A stretch of DNA of 64,000 nucleotides from Porphyromonas uenonis DSM 23387 = JCM 13868 (GTDB lineage: Bacteria > Bacteroidota > Bacteroidia > Bacteroidales > Porphyromonadaceae): the NCBI RefSeq assembly GCF_000482365.1, contig NZ_KI535310.1, positions 8,956 through 72,955 on the forward strand, given 5' to 3'. Position 1 is the stretch's first letter, and each line of letters begins with the position of its first letter. The notes beneath the pieces were generated by a model, which had not been told where the DNA came from, searched no databases, and was given only the letters and a program-made list of their open reading frames with translations. The position numbers were made by a program, and so were the translations under genes. This document shows positions 34,716 to 45,365 of the stretch, in pieces.

Positions 34716-35335
34716 TCAGGCTGAGCGGGAGCAATAGGCTTTGGCTCTTGGGAGGGCAGTTCAGCCGGTGTAGGTGTTGCCACCGTGGTGGGCTTGGTTG
34801 TGTCACTCTTCGCCTGCATCTTATACGAGGTCACCTCGTTGCGCAGCTTGATCAACTCCTCACGTTGCTCAGCCGTGAGCTTGTTGAGCTTGAGCCACTC
34901 TAGGAGAGCACGCACAGCCAGTCCGATCGTGATGACCGTGACCGCACCGATAGCGCCCGACCAAGAGACCGTGACGAAGGGCAGATCCTGCGTAGGCGTA
35001 CGCCACCCGAAGAGCGCCTTGCAGAGGATCGGCATAAAGAGCGCAACCACCGCCACGATCACCACAAAAGCGATATAGCCACCGAAGTGACGACGACGCA
35101 TCATGTGCCCAGCGACATAGTAGTAGTTGAGGTAGAAGATTGCGACCAGAAAGATATCCAGCAGCCATGTAGAGAGATAGTGTGATGGCTCTTGCCAGAA
35201 GGACTTAGCCATTGTACTGCTCTGTCCGATCAGGATGGACTGGATCAGCACGATGACAAGCCATGCGACTAGATAGATTAGCCAAGAGTAGCTCTTCGTC
35301 GAGCTTTGCTTTGTAACAGTAGCGTCTTGTTTCAT
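34712..35335 (-). CDS. Membrane protein resembling the sensor half of a LytS-type histidine kinase, kinase domain absent
   Basis: From ATG 35335 the product is 207 residues. It has four membrane segments (about 18-38, 52-72, 85-110, 125-150), then a charged helix (LNKLTAEQREELIKLRNEV) and a Thr/Pro-rich tail. The membrane part, with FYLNYYYVAGHMMRRRHFGG, resembles the sensor region of Bacteroidota LytS/YehU kinases. The charged helix sits where the kinase linker would be, but no His-kinase or ATPase domain follows. An upstream in-frame start at 35485 lies across the promoter region of the divergent gene and is rejected. Confidence 0.6.
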   Translation of the reverse strand: MKQDATVTKQSSTKSYSWLIYLVAWLVIVLIQSILIGQSSTMAKSFWQEPSHYLSTWLLDIFLVAIFYLNYYYVAGHMMRRRHFGGYIAFVVIVAVVALFMPILCKALFGWRTPTQDLPFVTVSWSGAIGAVTVITIGLAVRALLEWLKLNKLTAEQREELIKLRNEVTSYKMQAKSDTTKPTTVATPTPAELPSQEPKPIAPAQPD

Positions 35336-35469
35336 AGTACAGGTAGACTTATAGTTATTACACCACAAAGATACAACAGGATAACGAAAGAAGCCTATCA
35401 TGCCACCTGAAATTGCGCATTTGAAGTGGTGTTGCTCTTGACACAGTGTGTGTAGTCCATAAAATAAGG

Positions 35470-35477
35470 TATATTTG
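35470..35477 (+). promoter_or_regulatory. -7 promoter box for the TPR lipid/membrane protein gene
   Basis: TATATTTG lies 25 nt before the ATG at 35503. Confidence 0.6.
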
Positions 35478-35502
35478 TAGCACACAACAATCGAGCAAAT
35501 CT

Positions 35503-36687
35503 ATGAAGCGATTAGGAATCGGTCTAGTGATCTTACTAGGTCTAGTATTGATCACTCTATACCTAGTGAAGATCAGCACGCGAAACCAGGACAAAGAACT
35601 CCCCACATCCCAAGATAGCCTCTTAACCCTTGCATCCACTCCTGCTGAAGCATATCAGCAAGACTCGAAGGATCTTGGCGTGAATGAGTCCCGGGCTGAG
35701 GAGACAAATCTTGCTATAGAGAAGTTAAGCCGACATGGTGACGACAAGGATCATACGCTCTATAAGCATCTATGTTTTTTGTTGACTCGTTCTGACGATG
35801 ACGCAAGATGGATATCTAAGCTCCAAGAGGAGATGCGCAAGCAACCCAATCGCCCCGAGTGGACACTCCTGCTCGCGACCCTATACGATAGCTCGTGTCA
35901 TGCAGATTGTGAGCAAGCTCTCTACTACTTCCAGAAAGCTCTAAAAGTGGTACCTCGAAGTGGTTACTTTTACTTATCAACTATTGAGCAGATGGCAAGA
36001 TGCTATGTAGAGTTGGGAAGTCTAGACTCCGCTCTAATGTACACAGACATGGCGATCGAGACAGACCCTTCCTTCGCAGGCTATCACTACAACAAGGCGA
36101 TGATACTCCACGCTTTTGGAGATACAAAAGCTGCCATCACAGAGCTCGATAACTACTTCGCACATCCCAATAGCGACAAAGACGACGCTCAGGCTTACTA
36201 CAAGCGAGCTTACTACAAGACTGAGATCAAAGACCTCTCTGGCGCACTCGCTGATGTAGAGCAAGCAATGGCAAAAGACACCGCCCCCACCGCCTCAGCA
36301 TACCTAATCCGTGGAGACATCTATGCTGCTCAAGGGAAGGGCAAGCAGGCCAAAGCCGACTACAAGACCGTACTAGAAGAAACCTTTGGCGATAAATCTC
36401 TCACACGCGTCTTTGCCCTCGTTGGTTGGGGGCATAAGAAGCAAGCAATGCAAATCCTAACCGATAACATCAAGAAGTGTAAAGAGCTAGGTATCTTAGA
36501 CGATAGCAACTTCTATCTCCTGCTTCGTACGCTCATAGAGCATAGGTATGTAGAGCTGGCTCGCTACTTCTGGGAGATCTCTGCGGAGTGGGGTTATCCC
36601 TATCCTTGCATCGGTAAAAACACACGGGTCGTGCGAAACAATCCAAAGTATAAGGAACTACAAAAGAGGGGGGTCAACATCCTGTAA
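35503..36687 (+). CDS. TPR-repeat protein with N-terminal membrane anchor
   Basis: The 394-residue protein (ATG 35503) has a membrane helix at about 4-24 (GIGLVILLGLVLITLYLV). TPR units follow between about 130 and 320 (YYFQKALKVVPRSGYFYLS; SALMYTDMAIETDPSFAGYH; AYLIRGDIYAAQGKGKQAKA). The C-terminal 60 residues are not recognised. Repeats probably face the periplasm. No specific partner is evident. Confidence 0.7.
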   Translation: MKRLGIGLVILLGLVLITLYLVKISTRNQDKELPTSQDSLLTLASTPAEAYQQDSKDLGVNESRAEETNLAIEKLSRHGDDKDHTLYKHLCFLLTRSDDDARWISKLQEEMRKQPNRPEWTLLLATLYDSSCHADCEQALYYFQKALKVVPRSGYFYLSTIEQMARCYVELGSLDSALMYTDMAIETDPSFAGYHYNKAMILHAFGDTKAAITELDNYFAHPNSDKDDAQAYYKRAYYKTEIKDLSGALADVEQAMAKDTAPTASAYLIRGDIYAAQGKGKQAKADYKTVLEETFGDKSLTRVFALVGWGHKKQAMQILTDNIKKCKELGILDDSNFYLLLRTLIEHRYVELARYFWEISAEWGYPYPCIGKNTRVVRNNPKYKELQKRGVNIL

Positions 36688-36745
36688 TCCTCCGGCTGTT
36701 TATGAACGCGCCAGACGAATCTACAACGATTTGAAAATTATTTGC

Positions 36746-36753
36746 TACCTTTG
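36746..36753 (+). promoter_or_regulatory. -7 promoter box for the barrel protein at 36783
   Basis: TACCTTTG lies 29 nt before the ATG at 36783. Confidence 0.6.
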
Positions 36754-36782
36754 GTTTCACAAGCAAGTATAACCAATCAAAT

Positions 36783-37406
36783 ATGAATACCCTTATGAAC
36801 AGCTTACTCAGAAAAGTCTTCGCACTCTGCGCTCTCGTCCTCGCCATGGGATACTCTCTCTCAGCACAAGTAGTCGTCGTGCAGAGCGAGCCAGAGGCTC
36901 CACTACCACAGACGCTCAACGAGGTGCGCCTCAACCTCCTAGCACCCGTAGCCTTCAAGGCTGTCTCACTCGAGTACGAGCGCTCCACAACCAAGGTAAA
37001 AGACCTAGGCTTCGGAGCTACCATCAGCGCCAGCTTTGCCAAGACGGGAGACTATGAGACCACACTCTTCCCCACCTTTGGCGTGATGCCCTATGCTCGC
37101 TGGTACTTCGGTGGCAAGAAGCTCTCAATGACAAGACCTAACTCAGGCTTCTTTATTGAGGCAAACACGGCTATCAACTACCATCGCTTTACCAGAAAGA
37201 ACTACGACGGGATGAATAACCAAACGACAAGCGAGACCAAGCAAGGCGCCTCTTGGGGTATCGGTCTCGGTGGCGGCTGGAAGTTCGTCTCTCGGAGCAA
37301 CTGGAGTGGCGAGATCAGTCTACGTGCGGGACGCAATCTTGTAAAGGGCGAAGGCGCTGACGACTTCTACGTCTACCCCGCTATCTCCGTGGGCTACCGC
37401 TTCTAA
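36783..37406 (+). CDS. Outer-membrane beta-barrel protein
   Basis: The 207-residue precursor has a signal peptide (about 1-30, SLSAQ), though the start could be the second ATG at 36798. It opens with EVRLNLLAPVAFKAVSLEYE, a pattern of DUF3575-like barrels. It ends with YPAISVGYRF, a barrel C-terminus. Function is unknown. It is a single-gene unit bounded by its own promoter and terminator. Confidence 0.72.
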   Translation: MNTLMNSLLRKVFALCALVLAMGYSLSAQVVVVQSEPEAPLPQTLNEVRLNLLAPVAFKAVSLEYERSTTKVKDLGFGATISASFAKTGDYETTLFPTFGVMPYARWYFGGKKLSMTRPNSGFFIEANTAINYHRFTRKNYDGMNNQTTSETKQGASWGIGLGGGWKFVSRSNWSGEISLRAGRNLVKGEGADDFYVYPAISVGYRF

Positions 37407-37432
37407 GCGCACATACATCATCCTATTTTTAT

Positions 37433-37468
37433 GGGGAGGATACCAAGCGACGGTGTCCTCCCCTTTTT
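37433..37468 (+). terminator. Terminator after the barrel gene
   Basis: GGGGAGGATACC (from 37433) pairs with GGTGTCCTCCCC (to 37463), followed by TTTTT. Confidence 0.85.
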
Positions 37469-37568
37469 CTTTGAAAGCGCTTCTGCTGAGTTCATCCTTG
37501 AGAAATCGAAGTTTTCTATGGAGGGAAAATCAAAAACAGCTCCCGAGCTATTTGGATTTCCTCGGAAG

Positions 37569-37606
37569 AAACTGAGACAAATTCATTTTTTATCATGTGT
37601 CAGCTC
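37569..37606 (+). mobile_element. Solo, decayed right end of the MITE-like family
   Basis: AACTGAGACAAATTCA then TTTTTTATCATGTGTCAGCTCC matches the right end of the full copies with several changes. Upstream (37500-37568) are GGAAAATC and CCTCGGAAGAAAC palindrome remnants. No left end or duplication was found. It lies 43 bp before the -7 box at 37650. Confidence 0.55.
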
Positions 37607-37649
37607 CGCTCTGCAAATCTAGGACAATCGATGGTTTGTGAAAAGTGAG

Positions 37650-37657
37650 TATCTTTG
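37650..37657 (+). promoter_or_regulatory. -7 promoter box for the large M16 peptidase
   Basis: TATCTTTG lies 152 nt before the ATG at 37810, leaving a leader with no recognised element. Confidence 0.6.
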
Positions 37658-37809
37658 CATCTGGGTGCATGTACTAGATTTAAGTGAAGACCTCTTGCAA
37701 CATATACTGGGCTCCACTCGTCTACATAATAGTGTATGTCTATAGCACTACACCCACGATTTTTGAACTGACAACTAGTAATACATCAATAACTTTTAGA
37801 CAACTAGAT

Positions 37810-40647
37810 ATGAATCTAAAGCGAATGCTGTCTATGACTGTGGTCCTCCTGACGCTGCTGCTACCTCGTGTAGCCTTTGCTCAGGACATGAGTCAACCAC
37901 TACCCATAGACCCACAAGTACGTACGGGCAAGCTCCCCAACGGGCTGACCTACTTCATCCGTCACAACGAGCAACCGAAGAATCGTGCTGAGTTTTACAT
38001 CGCTCAGCGTGTCGGATCTATCCTCGAGGAGGAGAATCAGCGCGGTCTGGCTCACTTCCTAGAGCACATGTGCTTCAATGGCACGAAGAACTTCCCTGAC
38101 AAGACACTCATCAGCTACCTTGAGTCAAACGGTATGCGCTTCGGCTACAACCTCAATGCCTATACGGGTATTGACGAGACGGTCTACACGCTTATGGAGG
38201 CACCTACAGAGCGCAACGGCTTCATCGATAGCTGCCTACTCATCCTACACGACTGGAGTGGCTTCGTAACCCTAGCCGACGAGGAGATAGATAAGGAGCG
38301 TGGTGTCATCACCGAGGAGTGGCGCTCACGCGACAATGCGCAGATGCGTATGCTCAATACGGCACTCCCCAAGCTCTACCCCAACAACCGCTACGGTCAT
38401 CGCTTGCCTATCGGTCTGATGAGCGTAGTCAACGGCTTTAAGTACAACGAGCTACGCGACTACTACCACAAGTGGTATCGCCCCGATCTACAGGCTATCA
38501 TCGTAGTAGGTGATGTCGATGTAGACTATGTGGAGAAGAAGATCAAAGAGATGTTTGCCGACATCCCCGCACCTGTCAACGCTGCTGAGCGTGTCTACTT
38601 CCCCGTAGAGGACAATGATGAGCCTCTCGTAGCTATCGAGAAGGACAAGGAGGCTACCAGCACCGACATTATGGTTATGTTCAAGACAGACGCTATGCCT
38701 GTCGAGATGACCCGCACCATCGCTGGCGTCATGAAGAACTACCTATATGGCGTCACAAACCGCATCATTGATGAGCGCTTTACAGACCTTATGCACAAGC
38801 CTAACCCCGCTTTCATCCGTGCTAGTGGCTATATAAGCAACTACTTCCTCGCTCAGACTAAGGACGCTCTAACCTTCAGCGCCACGGCACGTGAGGGCGA
38901 ACTAGACGTAGCACTCAAGGCTCTTATGGCTGAGATAGAGCGCATACGCCAGTATGGCTTCACACAGGGTGAGTATGAGCGTGCACGCACCGGCCTCCTC
39001 AAGGCTTTTGAAAACAGCTACAACGAGCGTGAGACGCGCAAGAACAGCGCCTACGCTAACGAGTACAAGGACTACTTCACCACCGGTGGATACATCCCAG
39101 GTATCGAGATGGAGAAGGCCATCATGGAGCAAGTTGCTAAAAATATACCCCTAGATGTAGTCAACCAGATGGTACAGTCTCTCATCGGGGACAAGAACAT
39201 GGTTCTTATGCTCACGGCTCCCGACAAGAAGGGTCTAGCGCTACCTACCGAGGCTGAGCTAATCACTAAGGTCAACGAGTACCGCAAGCTCCCCGTAGAG
39301 CCTATCAAGGACGCTGTATCTGATATGAAGCTGATGGAGAAGGCTCCAAAGGCTGGCAAGGTAACCAAGCGTGAGGACAACCTCAAGTTTGGTACGACGC
39401 GCCTCACACTGAGCAACGGTATGGTAGTCTACCTTAAGACGACTGACTACAAGAAGAATCAGATCTCACTCACAGCTGTCGCTCCTGGTGGTACCAACGC
39501 TTACCTCAAGAACGCTAAGGATCTACCCAACATCAAGAACCTCAGCAGCGTCGTCGCACTGGGTGGTGTAGGCAAGTTTGACAATCCTACCCTCACCAAG
39601 GCACTCACGGGTCGTAGCGTCTCTGCTTCGGGCTCTATGGGTGGCACGAGAACTTACTTCAGTGGTATCTCTACGCTTGAGGATATGGAGACCTTCTTCC
39701 AGCTCCTCTACCTTCGCATGACGCAGCCTAGACAGGATGCTGATGCCTTTACAAACTGGCGCACCAATACGATCGAGCAGATCAAGAACATGGAGTCCAA
39801 TCCTATGGTTCCCTTCCAGGACTCGCTCATATATGCGCTCTACAACAACGATCCTCAGATGCGACGTGCTACCATTGCTGAGATAGAAGCTGTCGACTAC
39901 GGCCGTGTGATGCAGATCTGGAAGGAGCGCATCGCTGATCTAGGAGACCTACAGCTCTACTTCATCGGCAATGTAACTCCAGAGCAGCTCATTCCTTACC
40001 TAGAGAAGTATGTAGCCTCTGTACCCACCAAGGGTCGTAAGCACGACATGTGCAAGGAGCTCGTACCCGCAGTACGTCAGGGCTCTATGCGCATTGACTT
40101 CAAGAAGGAGCTCGCTACTCCTATGGCTATGGTCATAGCAGCTTATACGGGCAAGCTACCCTACACGCTCCACAACGACCTAGCTATGGAGGTCCTCGGT
40201 GGTGTCATGGATCAGGTCTACACAGCAACCGTCCGTGAGGACGAGGGTGGCACCTATGGTGTTAGCTCGGGAGGATCTATCAGTGACAATCCTGAGGGCG
40301 AGACAGTCTTCCAGATCTTCTACCAGACAGATCCTGAGAAGGTAGACAGACTCAACAAGATTATCTACGCAGAGCTTGACAAGGTAGCCAAGAACGGTCC
40401 CAACAAGGAGATGTTTGACAAGACAATCCTCAATATGAAGAAGGACTACGCTGAGAATCTCAAGAAGAACGGCTACTGGCTCGACCATATGGTCGACTTC
40501 TTCTTCGATGGTCGTGACTTCCAGACTGACTACGAAAAGACGCTCAACGGCATCACGCCCGCAGACGTTCAGAAGATCGCTCAGGAGATCCTCAAGCAGG
40601 ATAACCACATCGAGGTCATCATCCGCGATGCTAAGAAAGCTAAGTAA
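37810..40647 (+). CDS. Large exported M16 zinc peptidase (two-unit, PqqL-like)
   Basis: The 945-residue precursor (ATG 37810) has a signal peptide ending near VAFAQ and two M16 halves. The active half carries LAHFLEHMCFNGT (HXXEH) near residue 80, with the distal zinc Glu in the following helix (EEIDKERGVITEEW region). The C-terminal half lacks a zinc motif, as usual. It is probably periplasmic or outer-membrane associated and degrades peptides in this peptide-fermenting lineage. The in-frame GTG at 37684 is only 26 nt past the -7 box and adds a non-family segment, so it is rejected. Confidence 0.9.
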   Translation: MNLKRMLSMTVVLLTLLLPRVAFAQDMSQPLPIDPQVRTGKLPNGLTYFIRHNEQPKNRAEFYIAQRVGSILEEENQRGLAHFLEHMCFNGTKNFPDKTLISYLESNGMRFGYNLNAYTGIDETVYTLMEAPTERNGFIDSCLLILHDWSGFVTLADEEIDKERGVITEEWRSRDNAQMRMLNTALPKLYPNNRYGHRLPIGLMSVVNGFKYNELRDYYHKWYRPDLQAIIVVGDVDVDYVEKKIKEMFADIPAPVNAAERVYFPVEDNDEPLVAIEKDKEATSTDIMVMFKTDAMPVEMTRTIAGVMKNYLYGVTNRIIDERFTDLMHKPNPAFIRASGYISNYFLAQTKDALTFSATAREGELDVALKALMAEIERIRQYGFTQGEYERARTGLLKAFENSYNERETRKNSAYANEYKDYFTTGGYIPGIEMEKAIMEQVAKNIPLDVVNQMVQSLIGDKNMVLMLTAPDKKGLALPTEAELITKVNEYRKLPVEPIKDAVSDMKLMEKAPKAGKVTKREDNLKFGTTRLTLSNGMVVYLKTTDYKKNQISLTAVAPGGTNAYLKNAKDLPNIKNLSSVVALGGVGKFDNPTLTKALTGRSVSASGSMGGTRTYFSGISTLEDMETFFQLLYLRMTQPRQDADAFTNWRTNTIEQIKNMESNPMVPFQDSLIYALYNNDPQMRRATIAEIEAVDYGRVMQIWKERIADLGDLQLYFIGNVTPEQLIPYLEKYVASVPTKGRKHDMCKELVPAVRQGSMRIDFKKELATPMAMVIAAYTGKLPYTLHNDLAMEVLGGVMDQVYTATVREDEGGTYGVSSGGSISDNPEGETVFQIFYQTDPEKVDRLNKIIYAELDKVAKNGPNKEMFDKTILNMKKDYAENLKKNGYWLDHMVDFFFDGRDFQTDYEKTLNGITPADVQKIAQEILKQDNHIEVIIRDAKKAK

Positions 40648-40728
40648 ATGAAGTTAGCAATCCTACGGGACGTCTATCACACTCTGTGACAGAAGCCTCC
40701 GTAAGGAACTAGCAATACGAAATAGCAA

Positions 40729-40771
40729 GAGCGAGTAACTCTAGGGCTTCACCCTCCGAGTTGCTCGCTCT
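40729..40771 (+). terminator. Terminator-like hairpin after the M16 peptidase gene
   Basis: AGAGCGAGTAACTC (40729-40742) pairs with GAGTTGCTCGCTCT (40758-40771), followed by a weak T-containing tail. Confidence 0.65.
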
Positions 40772-40863
40772 CACTATATCAGCGACCGCATCTAGTCGAG
40801 CTAATTCTAGGACTTGACGAGCTCTAAGTCAAAAAAATATTACGAAGATGTTGCGCTAGCGTG

Positions 40864-40894
40864 TTGCATATATGAAGAATAAGTCTTACCTTTG
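40864..40894 (+). promoter_or_regulatory. Promoter of a short non-coding transcript
   Basis: TTG at 40864-40866, 20 nt, then TACCTTTG at 40887-40894 is a good Bacteroidota promoter. It has no coding frame downstream before a terminator. Confidence 0.7.
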
Positions 40895-40899
40895 CACTG

Positions 40900-40965
40900 T
40901 GTTTTTCATGGTGTTAGATTTTAAGGTTAATGAGAAGGGGCTGTCTTAGGACAGCCCCTTTTTTA
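40900..40965 (+). ncRNA. Candidate small RNA, about 65 nt
   Basis: A promoter at 40864-40894 is followed after some 40 nt by a perfect intrinsic terminator. There AAGGGGCTGTC (40935-40945) pairs with GACAGCCCCTT (40950-40960), then TTTTT. The interval contains GTTTTTCATGGTGTTAGATT and no start codon with a usable frame. I have an impression of having seen similar TTTTTCAT...TTAGATTT segments in other Bacteroidales but cannot name a family. It could be a small RNA or an attenuated leader. Confidence 0.55.
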
Positions 40966-41034
40966 TTTATCTAGTCCTAGAGCCATTTATCCTAAGAACT
41001 CGGATGGGATAGCTCTACTCTGAGATATTTTCAT

Positions 41035-41042
41035 TACCTTTG
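41035..41042 (+). promoter_or_regulatory. -7 promoter box for the thiamine operon
   Basis: TACCTTTG lies directly before the TPP riboswitch, about 8-10 nt from the expected transcription start. Confidence 0.75.
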
Positions 41043-41050
41043 CATCAGAC

Positions 41051-41140
41051 TCTTAGGGGTGCCACAGTGCGACTGCGTGGTGGCTGAGATGAGACCCTCG
41101 ACCTGATCCAGATAATACTGGCGTAGGCAAAGAGAACGAC
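41051..41140 (+). promoter_or_regulatory. TPP (THI-box) riboswitch
   Basis: The aptamer shows the THI-box landmarks in order: AGGGGTGCC, then GGCTGAGATGAGACCC, then GACCTGATCCAGATAATACTG with GCGTAGGCAAAG closing. It controls thiSC-fusion-GHF. The terminator at 41215-41256 is the likely expression platform, giving transcription stop when thiamine pyrophosphate is bound. Confidence 0.95.
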
Positions 41141-41214
41141 TACACGCTGACCGTGCAGACTCTCATACTGGGACACCCTACTTGTCAAGCCCTTGAGCTT
41201 GGCGGTACACACTA

Positions 41215-41265
41215 AGAGTTTTACATACCAGACTAACGAAGGTATGTAGGCTCTTTTTCTTTTTA
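41215..41265 (+). terminator. Riboswitch-controlled terminator before thiS
   Basis: AGAG...ACATACC (41215-41229) pairs with GGTATGT...CTCT (41241-41254), followed by TTTTCTTTTT. It lies between the aptamer and thiS with no gene between. Confidence 0.8.
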
Positions 41266-41273
41266 TATGGCTT

Positions 41274-41474
41274 ATGCAAGTAACGATCAATAAGACTCCA
41301 CATGACCTGCCGGCAGGTACCTCGCTACTAGAGGCGGTATCGCCTGTCGTCGCAACGCTCGACCACACGGCGCTAGCGGTCAATCATCGTGTCATACCAC
41401 GTGATGCCTGGCCTACGCACCAGCTCTGTGAGGGTGATGCCGTCACGATCATTACCGCAGCTATGGGTGGCTAA
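41274..41474 (+). CDS. thiS: Thiamine biosynthesis sulfur carrier ThiS
   Basis: A 66-residue ubiquitin-fold sulfur carrier. The C-terminal Gly-Gly (TAAMGG), which becomes the thiocarboxylate, is intact. It supplies sulfur to ThiG for the thiazole ring. It is the first gene of the TPP-controlled operon. Confidence 0.95.
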   Translation: MQVTINKTPHDLPAGTSLLEAVSPVVATLDHTALAVNHRVIPRDAWPTHQLCEGDAVTIITAAMGG

Positions 41475-41503
41475 GTCACACCTCTTCTTCCAAACACACT
41501 TAA

Positions 41504-43288
<1,785 letters not shown>

Positions 43289-43309
43289 TCAGTTACCTCC
43301 CGACGCCCC

Positions 43310-45340
43310 ATGATCATCATCACACCGCCCGAACGTCAGTGTATCGAAGATGTAGCTGGCGATATCATTGATGTCGTAAGAAGCTGCATCTGTAAGGTAC
43401 ACCTGCGTATGCCTGGAGCTTCTGAGGCTGACTTTAGAAAAGTCTTAGACAGTCTAGAGCCCGCCTATCACCAGTATGTCGTGCTGTGTGATCACTATGC
43501 GCTACTGGCGGAGTATGACGTGGCGGGCGTCTACCTACCCTATCGTCGTGTGTCGGAGTGGAGGGATATCCCTCTCGCTCCTCACCAGACGATAGCGGTC
43601 GGGGCCCATTCGATCCAAGAGCTGCAAGAGCTACCCTTCACACCACACTACGCCTTGCTCAGTCCACTCTTTGATAGCATTAGCAAGGAGGGCTATCAGG
43701 GCAATCCCGCGTTACTTTCGTGTCGGGAGGCATTGATCAAGCTTCCTTACCCCGTCTACGCTCTTGGGGGCATCACCCCCGAAAGGCAAGAGACCGTGGC
43801 AAAGGCAGGCTACGCTGGGGTCGCTGTACTGGGAGACATCTGGTCGCAACCGCAGGAACAACGACAAGAGCGTCTGGATCAGTACCAAACGCCCGCCATC
43901 CTGACCGTTGCGGGTCACGACCCTACATCAGGAGCTGGCATCGGCGTAGACACCCGCATTGCAAACGACTTATGCGTGCAGTGCTACAGCGTTATATCTA
44001 CGCTCACGGCACAGAGTCTGCACCGCTTCGTCTCTGCTACCGCTACGCCGTCCGACCAACTACAGGCATCGCTGACGACGCTCCTCACCGACCACCCAGT
44101 CACCGTGGCTAAGCTCGGTATGGTGCAGGACTTACAGCAGGCGATACAGATCGTTGCGCAGATGAAGGCGCTAGGCGTCAAGCGAATCATTTGGGACCCT
44201 ATTCTCCAGCCCACAGCAGCCGAGGAGACGCAGCCCCGCCTCTGGGCAGAGGAGCAGGACAAGCTCGCTACCCTACTGAATGAGGTGAGCCTCGTCACGC
44301 CCAATAAGCCTGAGGCTCAGGCGCTCTTCGGCACAGACGATCCCGCAGAGCTCCAGCGCATTGCTCAGAAGCACGACGTGGCTATCCTACTCAAGGGTGG
44401 ACACGACACCACTTCGCCACATCTTGTCATCAACCATCTGATCACCAGCGACGGCATCTATCCCTGCTACACGCATCGCTACGACAAGTCGATCCACGGC
44501 ACAGGCTGTATGCTCTCCGCAGCGATCGCCAGCTACTGGGCTATGGAGTACAGCCTCGTTAGCTCTGTGCAGCATGCTTGCCACTACCTCGCCACTATCT
44601 TTGCGGGGCAACCAAACCGTTCTGGGCGACAGCTACTTTACCCCAAGTTTCTTTCAGGAAATTGGAAGAAGAAACATCTATACGCACACTTTGCCCTGCA
44701 ATATGTGACCAACGAGTCAGACCCCGACAGGCTATATAATAAGGTGTCCCAGTACCTCGAGGCGGGCGGGCGCTGGGTGCAGCTACGACTCAAGGAGGCG
44801 ACCACCGAGGAGCGCATCGAGATGGGACTGCGCCTCCGCACACTGACCGATCGCTACCATGCCTGCTTACTCATCGACGACGACATCATCGCCACCATCG
44901 CTGTTGACGCTGACGGGGTTCACCTCGGCAAGCGAGACTGTCCTCCACAAGAGGCACGGCGCATCCTAGGCGAAGAGTACATCATCGGCTATACGGTCAA
45001 TAGCCTTGACGACCTACCGCCTGCCTTGGCGGCCAACATTGACTACATCGGCGTGGGTCCCTATCGAGACACACAGACCAAGGCTCTCCTCGCTCCTATC
45101 CTGGGCTTAGAGGGGATCTCGCAGATCGCTCAGCAAGCTCTAGAGACTGATCGCTGCTACACCCTTCCTCTGATCGTGGCTATCGGAGGCATACAGCCGG
45201 AAGATGCTGAGACGCTCTTAGGCAACGAAAACATTGACGGCATCGCCGTGAGCGGTGCCATCGAGCACGCCACCGATATGGCCCATACCGTATCACAGTT
45301 ACGGCGTGGCAGATCAAGCTTTCCTAAATATATCCTATAG
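43310..45340 (+). CDS. Three-domain thiamine protein: ThiE/TenI-like, ThiD kinase, ThiE synthase
   Basis: The 676-residue product joins three units. Residues about 1-192 form a TIM barrel of the TenI/ThiE type (VHLRMPGASEADF; ALGGITPERQ; GVAVLGDIW). Residues about 195-445 are ThiD, the HMP/HMP-phosphate kinase (AGHDPTSGAGIGVD, SLVTPNKPEA, HGTGCMLSAAIA). Residues about 455-676 are ThiE, thiamine phosphate synthase (WVQLRLKEA, DGVHLGKRD, YIGVGPYRDTQTK, AIGGIQPEDAE). The C-terminal unit looks complete. The first lacks several ThiE phosphate-binding residues and may aid thiazole handling. The reading frame is intact, so this is a true fusion. Confidence 0.88.
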   Translation: MIIITPPERQCIEDVAGDIIDVVRSCICKVHLRMPGASEADFRKVLDSLEPAYHQYVVLCDHYALLAEYDVAGVYLPYRRVSEWRDIPLAPHQTIAVGAHSIQELQELPFTPHYALLSPLFDSISKEGYQGNPALLSCREALIKLPYPVYALGGITPERQETVAKAGYAGVAVLGDIWSQPQEQRQERLDQYQTPAILTVAGHDPTSGAGIGVDTRIANDLCVQCYSVISTLTAQSLHRFVSATATPSDQLQASLTTLLTDHPVTVAKLGMVQDLQQAIQIVAQMKALGVKRIIWDPILQPTAAEETQPRLWAEEQDKLATLLNEVSLVTPNKPEAQALFGTDDPAELQRIAQKHDVAILLKGGHDTTSPHLVINHLITSDGIYPCYTHRYDKSIHGTGCMLSAAIASYWAMEYSLVSSVQHACHYLATIFAGQPNRSGRQLLYPKFLSGNWKKKHLYAHFALQYVTNESDPDRLYNKVSQYLEAGGRWVQLRLKEATTEERIEMGLRLRTLTDRYHACLLIDDDIIATIAVDADGVHLGKRDCPPQEARRILGEEYIIGYTVNSLDDLPPALAANIDYIGVGPYRDTQTKALLAPILGLEGISQIAQQALETDRCYTLPLIVAIGGIQPEDAETLLGNENIDGIAVSGAIEHATDMAHTVSQLRRGRSSFPKYIL

Positions 45341-45365
45341 ACATACATTCTAATTTACTATATAC

